DNA from: an uncultured Clostridia bacterium
Lineage (GTDB): Bacteria; Bacillota; Clostridia; Oscillospirales; Ruminococcaceae
Length of the DNA stretch: 64,000 nucleotides
Reading direction: 5' to 3'
NCBI GenBank assembly: GCA_947629335.1
Contig: CANRDI010000007.1
Coordinates: 1-64,000 of the forward strand
Part shown: positions 1 to 6,094 of the stretch, one piece after another
Numbering within the stretch: the first letter of the stretch is position 1
How the letters are laid out: each line of letters opens with the position of its first letter
Made by a program: the position numbers and the translations under genes
Notes under the pieces: generated by a model
The model's database searches: none
What the model saw: only the letters and a program-made list of their open reading frames with translations
Told to the model about the DNA's origin: nothing

Positions 1-340
1 TGGGGGAAAACTTTTGAAAAAGTTTTCCCCCAAACCCCTTTTCAAAACTTTTATGTAACGTGCTGTAAGGGAAATGCGCTTCCGCTCTCTGACCGTGCAG
101 CAAGTCGCGGCACATGAATTTTTTGGGGGAAAACTTTTAAAAAAGTTTTCCCCCAAACCCCTTTTCAAAACTTTTATGTAACGTGCTGTAAGGGAAATGC
201 GCTTTCGCTTTCCGACCGTGCAGCAAGTCGCGGCACATGAATTTTTTGGGGGAAAACTTTTGAAAAAGTTTTCCCCAAACCCCTTTTCAAAACTTTTATG
301 TAACGTGCTGTAAGGGAAATGCGCTTCCGCTTTCCAACCT
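1..340. repeat. Tandem array of repeat family A (about 2.8 units of 123 bp)
   Basis: Units begin at 1, 124 and 247, and the third is cut short near 340. Each unit opens with a long hairpin (GGGGGAAAAC arm, short loop, GTTTTCCCCC arm), then AAACCCCTTTTC, then a segment with ATGTAACGTGCTGTAAGG and a purine/pyrimidine tail. The units differ by only a few bases. The same module recurs near 25.4-26.2, 38.6, 50.4 and 51.1-51.5 kb. I see no believable gene in it. The window edge cuts the array, so more units may lie to the left. Confidence 0.9.
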
Positions 341-356
341 TCGCGCAAGCGGCATA

Positions 357-385
357 TTGACAAAACAAATTTTCGGTGATATAAT
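357..385 (+). promoter_or_regulatory. Consensus promoter of the GH5 cellulase gene
   Basis: TTGACA (357-362) and TATAAT (380-385) are both perfect matches with a 17-bp spacer. The start would fall near 392, exactly where a 9-bp hairpin (392-418, AGCGTTTGC arm) begins. The transcript should therefore carry a 5'-terminal stem-loop, which may stabilise it. No operator is evident. Confidence 0.85.
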
Positions 386-463
386 TAAAATAGCGTTTGC
401 GGTTGTAAAGCAAACGCTTTCGGAAAATTCAATAAAGTTTTACGGCAGAACTTGGAGGTTTTT

Positions 464-1606
464 ATGAAAAAATTCTGCGGCAAGATCGCCCTTGCGGTGT
501 TTATGTCAATTACTCTTCTGTGCGGCTGTACGCGCGAATTCAAAGGAAACTCAAATAACTTCGGCTCAAATTCGAGCGAAAGTTTTAACAATTCGGAAAT
601 TTCTTCGGAAAGTTATTTTAACAGTTCGGATACCTCGGATACCGAGCAGAGCGGTGACGAAAGCAATTCTTCCGACAACAACACCGCGACCACGCCCGTT
701 TCCGCTCACGGACAGCTTTCCGTAAGCGGCACATATCTTGTCGATAAAAACAATCAGCCGTACCAGCTCAGAGGAATGAGCACGCACGGACTTACATGGT
801 TTCCCGATTTTGTAAATGAACAGGCTTTCCTGACGCTCAGAGACGACTGGAACACAAATGTTGTGCGGTTGGCGATGTATGTTGACGAATGGAACAACGG
901 GCAATGCTATATGAACAACAAGCAAGGCAGCCGCGATCTTCTTGAAAAGGGCGTTGAACTATGCATAAAGCTCGATATGTACGCGATTATCGACTGGCAT
1001 GTCTTAAATCCCGGAGATCCGCTCAAATACACAAACGAAGCCACAGAGTTTTTTGACTACATCTCAAAAAAATATGCAGGCAGACCGAACGTTATCTACG
1101 AGATATGCAACGAACCTAACAGCGGCGCAAGCTGGGACGGAAACGTAAAGCCTTATGCGGAAAAAATTATCCCCGTCATCAGAGCGAACGATCCCGACGC
1201 TGTGATAATAGTGGGAACTCCGACATGGAGCCAGGATATTGACCAAGCGCTTGCAAACCCGCTGAATTTTGACAACGTTATGTACGCTCTGCATTTTTAT
1301 GCGGACACCCACCGCGACGATCTCAGAAACCGTCTGCAAAACTGTGTAAATGCGGGACTTCCCGTATTTGTATCGGAGTTTGGATGCTGCGACGCTTCGG
1401 GAGGCGGCGGAAACAACTTTGCCGAAACAACAAAATGGCTCGACCTTCTTGACAGCCTTAATGTAAGCTACTGCAACTGGGCGCTGGCGAACAAAAATGA
1501 GACTTGTTGTGCGATAACAGGTTCGGGCGGCGCAAACGGAAACTGGACAGACGATCAGCTCTCCGAAAGCGGAAAATGGATAAGAAACCGTTTCAAAAGC
1601 TATTGA
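464..1606 (+). CDS. GH5 (subfamily 2-like) endoglucanase lipoprotein
   Basis: Predicted secreted cellulase (endo-beta-1,4-glucanase), 380 residues. The start at 464 follows GGAGG at 454-458; an upstream TTG at 452 overlaps that site and is unlikely. Residues 1-22 form a lipoprotein signal ending in the lipobox LCGC, with Cys22 as the lipidation site. Residues about 25-80 are a Ser/Asn/Asp-rich linker. Residues about 82-378 are a GH5 barrel: the acid/base Glu217 lies in ICNEPN, the nucleophile Glu305 in VSEFG, and HFYADTH precedes the last strands. No carbohydrate-binding or dockerin module is present. The protein is expected on the outer face of the membrane. The gene ends 14 bp inside the convergent XRE regulator gene. 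Confidence 0.93.
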   Translation: MKKFCGKIALAVFMSITLLCGCTREFKGNSNNFGSNSSESFNNSEISSESYFNSSDTSDTEQSGDESNSSDNNTATTPVSAHGQLSVSGTYLVDKNNQPYQLRGMSTHGLTWFPDFVNEQAFLTLRDDWNTNVVRLAMYVDEWNNGQCYMNNKQGSRDLLEKGVELCIKLDMYAIIDWHVLNPGDPLKYTNEATEFFDYISKKYAGRPNVIYEICNEPNSGASWDGNVKPYAEKIIPVIRANDPDAVIIVGTPTWSQDIDQALANPLNFDNVMYALHFYADTHRDDLRNRLQNCVNAGLPVFVSEFGCCDASGGGGNNFAETTKWLDLLDSLNVSYCNWALANKNETCCAITGSGGANGNWTDDQLSESGKWIRNRFKSY

Positions 1607-1874
1607 CGTCGGTTTTATTCAGTATATAAGGCTCGAAAAATCTTTGCTGTATCTCGAAAACATCTACTTCGAGAGCTGTACATAGTTTGAGCCAAATTAT
1701 CCAGTTCGGAACATTTTTCCCGCTTTCGATACAGCGAAGATAAACGTCGGTTATCCCGATAATTTCCGAAAGGCGCTCTTGGGTCATTTTGTTTTTGAGA
1801 CGTTTTTCGTGAATGATAGCCGCAAAGACCTTTTTTAGATGTAGTATTTCTTTTTCTTCTGAATGACTTTTCAT
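1593..1874 (-). CDS. XRE-family helix-turn-helix regulator
   Basis: A 93-residue DNA-binding protein made almost entirely of one HTH_3 domain (about residues 12-68, containing MTQERLSEIIGITDVYLRCIE). The start follows AAGGAGT with 8-9 nt spacing. The 3' end overlaps the cellulase gene tail-to-tail by 14 bp, so transcription of the two could interfere. Target genes are unknown. The AT-rich inverted sequence between its own -10 and start codon would allow autoregulation, but that is inference. Confidence 0.85.
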   Translation of the reverse strand: MKSHSEEKEILHLKKVFAAIIHEKRLKNKMTQERLSEIIGITDVYLRCIESGKNVPNWIIWLKLCTALEVDVFEIQQRFFEPYILNKTDVNSF

Positions 1875-1907
1875 TATGTTATACTCCTTAATTGCGAAAT
1901 TAAATTA

Positions 1908-1936
1908 AGTATAACAATTTCAGCAAGATCTGTCAA
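1908..1936 (-). promoter_or_regulatory. Promoter of the XRE regulator gene
   Basis: On the minus strand TTGACA (1936-1931) is followed after 17 bp by TATACT (1913-1908). The leader is short and contains AATTGCGAAATTAA-type dyad sequence that could act as an operator. Confidence 0.75.
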
Positions 1937-2181
1937 TATACCGTTATTTTGCACAAAATCAAGATTTTACTTTTGCAATGCGGTTTTATAAGGAAATTGT
2001 TCGATCATACAAAATATTTTTCGTCCTATTCGTATAATATCCGACATATTTTTATCCGATTTTATACAATAATTTCAGCAATCAACAGATGTACAGTGAA
2101 AGATAATGCGTGCATACGGGGCTTTTTCAACAGTCTGAAATTTGAATTTTTATACTGTAGGAATAATATTTTTTCTCTTTC
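1937..2181. other. Intergenic region with a remnant of repeat family B
   Basis: This stretch holds no convincing gene; the plus-strand open frame here lacks a ribosome site and family-like sequence. About 2095-2160 resembles the right arm of repeat family B, with ATAATGCGTGCATACGGGGC, then CAACAGTCTG and TTTTTATACTG. Confidence 0.6.
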
Positions 2182-2213
2182 AAAAATTGCCCGACTGTTC
2201 GGTCGGGCAATTT
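2182..2213 (-). terminator. Rho-independent terminator of the hepT-mntA operon
   Basis: A 12-bp stem (AATTGCCCGAC arm) is followed on the minus strand by TTTTT. It lies about 20 bp beyond the hepT stop codon. Confidence 0.8.
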
Positions 2214-2234
2214 ATTCACATTTTTAAATCGGGA

Positions 2235-2600
2235 TCATTTTTGAGATTGTTCTTCAATCTGAGCAATCTGTTCTTTACAAAATTCATATAATTTAGGTAT
2301 ATCCTCGGTAATTGTTTCCCAGAGTGAATCTGAATCAATATTCCCATATTCATGAGCAACAACATTGCGCAGTCCTTGTATTTGACGCCACGGTATTTCA
2401 CCGCAAGTATATTGCTTGTACTCGTCTGACAAATGTTTCGCAAGCTCTCCTATCTGAAGTACGCACATTGCTGCTGCATTACGATATACCGAGTTTGTTT
2501 CAAAATTTTCTTTTTGAGTTTGAAAATGACTGTTTGCTTCTTCGATTTGTTCAATGTAGAAAATAATGTTTTTCAACAACTCTAAGTCACGACTGTTCAT
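2235..2600 (-). CDS. hepT: HepT-like RNase toxin (DUF86)
   Basis: A 121-residue HEPN-domain protein, the usual HepT size. The catalytic RX4HXY motif is intact as Arg78...His83-Glu-Tyr85 within RNVVAHEY. In the characterised Shewanella pair this toxin is an RNase silenced when its partner adds AMP groups to the motif tyrosine. The start overlaps the 3' end of mntA by 14 bp, so translation is probably coupled with the antitoxin made first. The motif match suggests an active toxin. Confidence 0.9.
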   Translation of the reverse strand: MNSRDLELLKNIIFYIEQIEEANSHFQTQKENFETNSVYRNAAAMCVLQIGELAKHLSDEYKQYTCGEIPWRQIQGLRNVVAHEYGNIDSDSLWETITEDIPKLYEFCKEQIAQIEEQSQK

Positions 2601-2892
2601 ATATCATTACCTCATCGCTATGAATTCTGTCTAAGAAACCCTTGTCCAGACTGTTTGTTGTGAGCAGGTCAACTTCCTTGTCAAGCGCCCCGCATATATC
2701 CAACCGCATACCGCTGAGAGCGAACAGACCGCGCAGTTTTCCTTTGTCAATACGAAGGTCAATGTCACTATCCGCAGTAGCGCACCCTTTTGCATATGAT
2801 CCGAACAGATATACGCGTTCCACGCCGTACTTTATTGCAATAGGAATAATACGACCTTTAATTTCGGCAATAGTATAAATTTTGTCGCTCAT
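2587..2892 (-). CDS. mntA: MntA-like nucleotidyltransferase antitoxin
   Basis: A 101-residue minimal nucleotidyltransferase. The GSX10DXD signature is complete: Gly31-Ser32, ten residues, then Asp43 and Asp45. In the known MntA-HepT system this enzyme transfers AMP from ATP to the toxin's HXY tyrosine. The start follows a GGGGGCGG-type site. The first gene of the pair encodes the antitoxin, as is usual for this type VII system. The protein is cytoplasmic. Confidence 0.9.
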   Translation of the reverse strand: MSDKIYTIAEIKGRIIPIAIKYGVERVYLFGSYAKGCATADSDIDLRIDKGKLRGLFALSGMRLDICGALDKEVDLLTTNSLDKGFLDRIHSDEVMIYEQS

Positions 2893-2969
2893 TTTGACCG
2901 CCCCCTTTTATACAGTATACCACACTTTGCAGAAAAAAGCAATCCCGTTTTATCTCCCTCCCGCTGCTG

Positions 2970-3134
2970 TACAGTGTATAGTTATCTGCGAACGCAGATA
3001 ATATTCAAATTGTTTTTAAATTAGAAGTGTATAGGCTTGAACACGCGTGAGTTCAAGCCTATGCGTTATAATTCCGAAACAATCAGATAAAATCCGCCGC
3101 AGGCGGATACCTCAACTATTTACTATACACTGTA
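2970..3134. repeat. MITE-like element of repeat family C with terminal inverted repeats
   Basis: A 165-bp non-coding element is bounded by the 13-bp inverted repeats TACAGTGTATAGT (2970-2982) and ACTATACACTGTA (3122-3134). Inside are an AGGCTTGAAC/GTTCAAGCCT hairpin and a CCGCCGCAGGCGG palindrome. The outer TA on each end would fit a TA target duplication as made by IS630/Tc1 transposases, but no transposase is present here. A related copy lies near 5946-6080. Confidence 0.7.
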
Positions 3135-3143
3135 TACAAAGCG

Positions 3144-3174
3144 AAAAGAGGTTAGAATTCAAAATTCTAACCTC
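3144..3174 (-). terminator. Terminator of tRNA-Ser
   Basis: The 12-bp perfect stem GAGGTTAGAATT/AATTCTAACCTC (3148-3174) is followed on the minus strand by TTTT. It starts 4 nt after the encoded CCA of the tRNA. Confidence 0.8.
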
Positions 3175-3177
3175 TAA

Positions 3178-3268
3178 TGGCGGAAAGAGAGGGATTCGAA
3201 CCCTCGAACGGGTTTAGCCGTTACACGATTTCCAATCGTGCGCCTTAGACCAGCTCAGCCATCTTTCC
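3178..3268 (-). tRNA. tRNA-Ser (anticodon GGA)
   Basis: The minus strand folds as a class II tRNA. The acceptor is GGAAAGA/TCTTTCC and the anticodon stem CACGA/TCGTG holds the loop TTGGAAA with anticodon GGA. The T arm carries GGTTCGAATCC, and the long variable arm is typical of serine. The discriminator is G, and the 3' CCA is encoded (3180-3178). It reads UCC and UCU codons. Confidence 0.96.
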
Positions 3269-3285
3269 ACAACTATTACCGTAAT

Positions 3286-3314
3286 ATTGTACCACATTTG
3301 TTTAATTTTGTCAA
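3286..3314 (-). promoter_or_regulatory. Promoter of tRNA-Ser
   Basis: TTGACA (3314-3309) and TACAAT (3291-3286) are spaced by 17 bp. The start would be about 11 nt before the mature tRNA 5' end. Confidence 0.8.
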
Positions 3315-3386
3315 TAGGTTTTTCATTTTTTTACAGCAAATATACAGATAATATATGCTGTCGGCCGAAATGCGGAGTAAAAGTTA

Positions 3387-3515
3387 CGGACTGTGGATAA
3401 AGAAACCTATGCCTGCATTTTTGCCTACGGCAAAAACCGCTGAACTGCGCAGGCGGCTTTTTTGTGCCTGCCGCCGACGCAGTAACAATGCAAATGGTTC
3501 TTTATCCACAGTCCG
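3387..3515. repeat. Palindromic element with GGACTGTGGATAAAG ends
   Basis: A 129-bp sequence has near-perfect 20-bp terminal inverted repeats: GGACTGTGGATAAAG at 3388 and its complement ending at 3514. The interior is rich in GC palindromes (GCAGGCGGC, GCCTGCCGCC). The GATAAAG end and the GCAGGCACAAA core resemble repeat family B near 11.15-11.25 kb. It looks like a non-autonomous mobile remnant. Confidence 0.6.
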
Positions 3516-3550
3516 ATTGTTCGGGAAATCTCCCTGCTTTGATATTATGA

Positions 3551-3655
3551 TCAGCGGTTGTTGTTCTGGTTCTGCTGATTCTGCTGGCTCTGCTGGTTCT
3601 GCTGGTTCTGCTTGGACTGGTTATTCTGGTTATTCTGGTTATTCTGGTTAGACAT
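3551..3655 (-). CDS. 34-residue Asn/Gln-rich peptide
   Basis: A short frame starts at ATG 3655, 9 nt after a perfect AGGAGG (3670-3665), and ends with TGA. The peptide starts MSNQNNQNNQ, continues with NQQ and SQQ repeats and ends NNNR. It has two charged residues, Lys15 and Arg34. Such a composition recalls small spore or coat-associated peptides of Firmicutes, but I recognise no named family. It lies about 93 bp downstream of the DUF2508-like gene on the same strand and may be co-transcribed. The strong ribosome site and in-register codons support a real gene. Confidence 0.65.
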   Translation of the reverse strand: MSNQNNQNNQNNQSKQNQQNQQSQQNQQNQNNNR

Positions 3656-3748
3656 AATTAAATTCCTCCTGTGAAAATTCACATTTATTAAGCGGATTTT
3701 CTTCCGCAGCAATATTTTGCACAGTTTTTTTGATAATATTCAGCTTTT

Positions 3749-4009
3749 TTATTTTTGATCCAATTCAAACGCTTCGAGCGTCATTCCTTTTTTGCGCGCC
3801 TCGCTGTAAAGCTCATGCAGGCGGCAAAGCGTCGCGTTTTCTTCGTATATCAATGCGTCTATTGCAGAAGGATTATCTGCAAAATTAAAATTTCTTCTTA
3901 TGTCCGAAAGCCTGCTCAAAAGCATATTATATTCTTTCCGCAGTTCGGAATTATCTGCTTTCGGTTTTTGGCGCTTTGTAATTTTATAGAAAATTTCCTT
4001 TATTTTCAT
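3749..4009 (-). CDS. DUF2508 (YaaL-like) small protein
   Basis: An 86-residue, probably cytoplasmic, helical protein. The start at 4009 (MKIKEIF) is preceded by AGGTGAG; an upstream in-frame ATG at 4042 lacks such a site. The segment from ADNPSAIDALIYEENATL to the C-terminus matches the general pattern of the DUF2508/YaaL family, whose function is not established. In Bacillus yaaL lies beside recR and bofA, and neither is present here. Assignment is by pattern only. Confidence 0.6.
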   Translation of the reverse strand: MKIKEIFYKITKRQKPKADNSELRKEYNMLLSRLSDIRRNFNFADNPSAIDALIYEENATLCRLHELYSEARKKGMTLEAFELDQK

Positions 4010-4188
4010 TATTCTCACCTCAATATAATCTATGAGGTACAAAACATTATAAGAACTTTTTTATAATCATTTTCTACAAAAAACTGTCCGAATTTTGAAA
4101 ATTGTAAAATAAGGTCATTTGTGAAATTGGTTTTTTTTAATAAAATTTTCTGTGAATTTTATGCATTATAACATCACGCTCTCATACT

Positions 4189-4230
4189 GAATAAAAAGTC
4201 AAAACTCAGGCTTTATCGACAGCCCGGCGT
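4189..4230. repeat. Partial copy of repeat family B
   Basis: AAAAAGTCAAAACTCAGGCT followed by a TTATCGACAGCC segment matches the left arm of the longer family B element near 53.04 kb. Only this end is present. It sits between the spmB stop and the start of the DUF2508-like gene. Confidence 0.55.
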
Positions 4231-4231
4231 T

Positions 4232-4747
4232 TTATTCGCCCATTAAAAGTTTTACGGTCATTCCGCAAACGATCCACGCCGTACAGTCGGCGGTAAGCGC
4301 CGCGGCAGTTGCATGGCGCGTCTTTTTTGCTTTGACAGCGGAAAAATAGACTGCTATTGTATAAAATGTTGTTTCAGACGATCCGATAAGCGTCGCTGCT
4401 ACGCGCTCGGCAAAACTGTCGGCTCCGTTTGCCGAAGCAATTTCGTTATAAACTGCCATTGCGCCGCTTCCGGAAAAAGGACGCAAAATGACGAGAGAAA
4501 TTGCCTCAGGGGGAAAACTTATCGCTCTGCAAAGGGGCTTTAAGAGTTCTGTAAGCGCTTCTACAGCGCCGCTCGCGCGGAACATACCGACGCATACTAT
4601 CAACAGCACAAGCGCGGGCAAAATATCCGCACAAGTTTTAAGCCCATCTGACGCGCCCTCGCAAAACGCCTTAAAAACATCTACTTTTTTTATTGACGCA
4701 TAAACAAGTATCCCTACCGTAAGAACAGGAATTATATAATCTGTCAT
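4232..4747 (-). CDS. spmB: Spore maturation protein B
   Basis: A 171-residue integral membrane protein of the nucleoside-recognition (Gate) domain family. In Bacillus, SpmA and SpmB act together to dehydrate the spore core. The start at 4747 (MTDYIIPV) follows GGAG and overlaps the spmA stop in ATGA, implying translational coupling; the longer frame reaching 4840 runs inside spmA and is not used. The conserved RPFSGSGAM and GSSETTFYTIAVYF segments are diagnostic of SpmB. Confidence 0.93.
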   Translation of the reverse strand: MTDYIIPVLTVGILVYASIKKVDVFKAFCEGASDGLKTCADILPALVLLIVCVGMFRASGAVEALTELLKPLCRAISFPPEAISLVILRPFSGSGAMAVYNEIASANGADSFAERVAATLIGSSETTFYTIAVYFSAVKAKKTRHATAAALTADCTAWIVCGMTVKLLMGE

Positions 4748-5337
4748 AATTCTCCTCGTTTGCGGCGTTTTATTTTTGACATTATCTTTGCCGATACTAC
4801 CGCAATAAACAACGAATACGCCGAAACTATCCACACGCACGGCAATATCCCCATAGGGTCTTGTGCGCCGTTTGCCTCGCGCAGAGCGGCGGCTGTCGCG
4901 GGAATTATCTGTAGGCTCGCCGTATTCAGCACCGCCAGCATTATCATATCATTTGTCGCATATTCTCCGCTGTTCTGTTCTTCGGATATTGCTTTCATTG
5001 CCGCTAAGCCGAGCGGAGTAGAGGCGTTTCCGAGACCTAAAATATTTGCGGCAATATTTGCGCAGATAAGTCTCATAGCTTTCCCGTCTTTCTTTACGTT
5101 TTCAAACAATTTTCCGAGCGGAACAGACAGCAACCTTGACAGCTTTTCAAGCAGCCCCGCTTTTTCAGCCACCCTCATAAGTCCGCTCCAAAAGCACATT
5201 ATCCCGCAGATAGAAATAACAAGCTCTACCGCTTCGCCTGATTTTGAAAGGATACTTTCCGAAAGCTCGCCTGTTTTTCCGTTGAATACTGCAAAAATAA
5301 ACGAAATTACAGGAATGATGACCAAAATCACTTTCAT
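4744..5337 (-). CDS. spmA: Spore maturation protein A
   Basis: A 197-residue polytopic membrane protein, partner of SpmB in spore core dehydration. Conserved segments are GIMCFWSGLMRVAEKAG, NIAANILGLGNASTPLG and the ASLQIIPAT stretch. It is the first gene of the spmA-spmB pair, joined by a 4-bp ATGA overlap. Together with abrB downstream on the other strand it marks the host as a spore former. Confidence 0.93.
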   Translation of the reverse strand: MKVILVIIPVISFIFAVFNGKTGELSESILSKSGEAVELVISICGIMCFWSGLMRVAEKAGLLEKLSRLLSVPLGKLFENVKKDGKAMRLICANIAANILGLGNASTPLGLAAMKAISEEQNSGEYATNDMIMLAVLNTASLQIIPATAAALREANGAQDPMGILPCVWIVSAYSLFIAVVSAKIMSKIKRRKRGEL

Positions 5338-5394
5338 ATTTTCACCTTTTCTGGTAATTACTAAAAATTTTGTAAATTTTTGTCAAGAAATATA

Positions 5395-5423
5395 TTGACA
5401 AATTTGTCATATTATGGTATAAT
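5395..5423 (+). promoter_or_regulatory. Consensus promoter of the abrB-like gene
   Basis: TTGACA (5395-5400) and TATAAT (5418-5423) are both perfect with a 17-bp spacer. The leader is about 95 nt. Confidence 0.85.
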
Positions 5424-5528
5424 ACAATTGTAAAGCAAATATTACAGATTTTAATGCTGCAAATGTGTGAAAAATCGGTAATAAATGCACGAAAACTTTA
5501 ATTGACGAAAAAAAGGGGGAATTTTATT

Positions 5529-5798
5529 ATGGTAAAATCAACGGGAATTGTACGCAAAGTGGACGAGCTTGGGAGAGTGGTCATTCCTATCGAGCTTAGA
5601 CGCAATTTAGGTATCGACGACCGCGACGGTCTTGAGATCTTTGTAGAAGAAGATCAGATCATTCTTAAAAGATATTCTCCGTCCTGCATTTTTTGCAGCA
5701 ATGCGGGAAACATCATTAAATTCAACGAAAAGAACGTCTGCACAAACTGTCTTGAAAAGCTCAAAGCGCTTTCTGTTGAAAATCAGCAGACAACCTGA
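5529..5798 (+). CDS. AbrB-family transition-state regulator
   Basis: An 89-residue regulator. Residues 1-47 are the AbrB swapped-hairpin DNA-binding domain (VKSTGIVRKVDELGRVVIP). The C-terminal half holds two CXXC pairs (Cys53/Cys56 and Cys71/Cys74) that form a likely zinc ribbon, a layout common in clostridial AbrB proteins. The ATG at 5529 is preceded by an AAGGGGG ribosome site; the in-frame upstream start at 5502 is not. In Firmicutes such proteins repress stationary-phase and sporulation genes during growth. Targets here are unknown. Confidence 0.92.
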   Translation: MVKSTGIVRKVDELGRVVIPIELRRNLGIDDRDGLEIFVEEDQIILKRYSPSCIFCSNAGNIIKFNEKNVCTNCLEKLKALSVENQQTT

Positions 5799-5857
5799 CT
5801 GTTAAAATTATATTCGGCAGAAGTTCTGAAAATGACAATCCCACGGCAAACATAAAA

Positions 5858-5906
5858 ATGCCCCGTTTTATCAGATACATATTTCCTCTGATAAATCGGG
5901 GACATT
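5858..5906 (+). terminator. Bidirectional-looking terminator after abrB
   Basis: CCCCG-TTTATCAGA and TCTGATAAA-CGGGG form a long stem with an A-rich 5' flank and a TTTTTA 3' flank, so it could end transcription in either direction. Confidence 0.7.
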
Positions 5907-5945
5907 TTTATACTGCCATGCATTTAATATAGGATTACTGCCGAA

Positions 5946-6080
5946 GTCAGTGTACAGTTTATATTGTATAGTAAACAGCAGAATGTATAAGCCGCAGGCG
6001 GATAATATTCAGATCTTTTTTGAATTGAAACCAATAGGCTTGAACCCATTTTGGTTCAAGCCTATTTGCTTATAACGGCG
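5946..6080. repeat. Second copy of repeat family C (right end degraded)
   Basis: GTACAGTTTATATTGTATAG starts the element. The CCGCAGGCGGATAATATTCA core and the AGGCTTGAAC/GTTCAAGCCT hairpin match the copy at 2970-3134. The right terminal repeat is not recognisable. The element abuts the 3' end of the 845-residue gene. Confidence 0.6.
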
Positions 6081-6094
6081 GTTTTGGGGAAAAT

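Noticed and set aside
174-413. 79-residue minus-strand frame at the left edge
   Set aside because: It runs through the tandem repeat and the cellulase promoter; its sequence matches the repeat-derived frames elsewhere.
1949-2227. 92-residue plus-strand frame
   Set aside because: It has no ribosome site, its composition follows AT-rich intergenic DNA and it runs through the hepT terminator.
3355-3651. Plus-strand 98-residue frame ending in GSAGSAG and GYSGYSG repeats
   Set aside because: It is the antisense of the Asn/Gln-rich peptide gene plus the palindromic element; it has no ribosome site.
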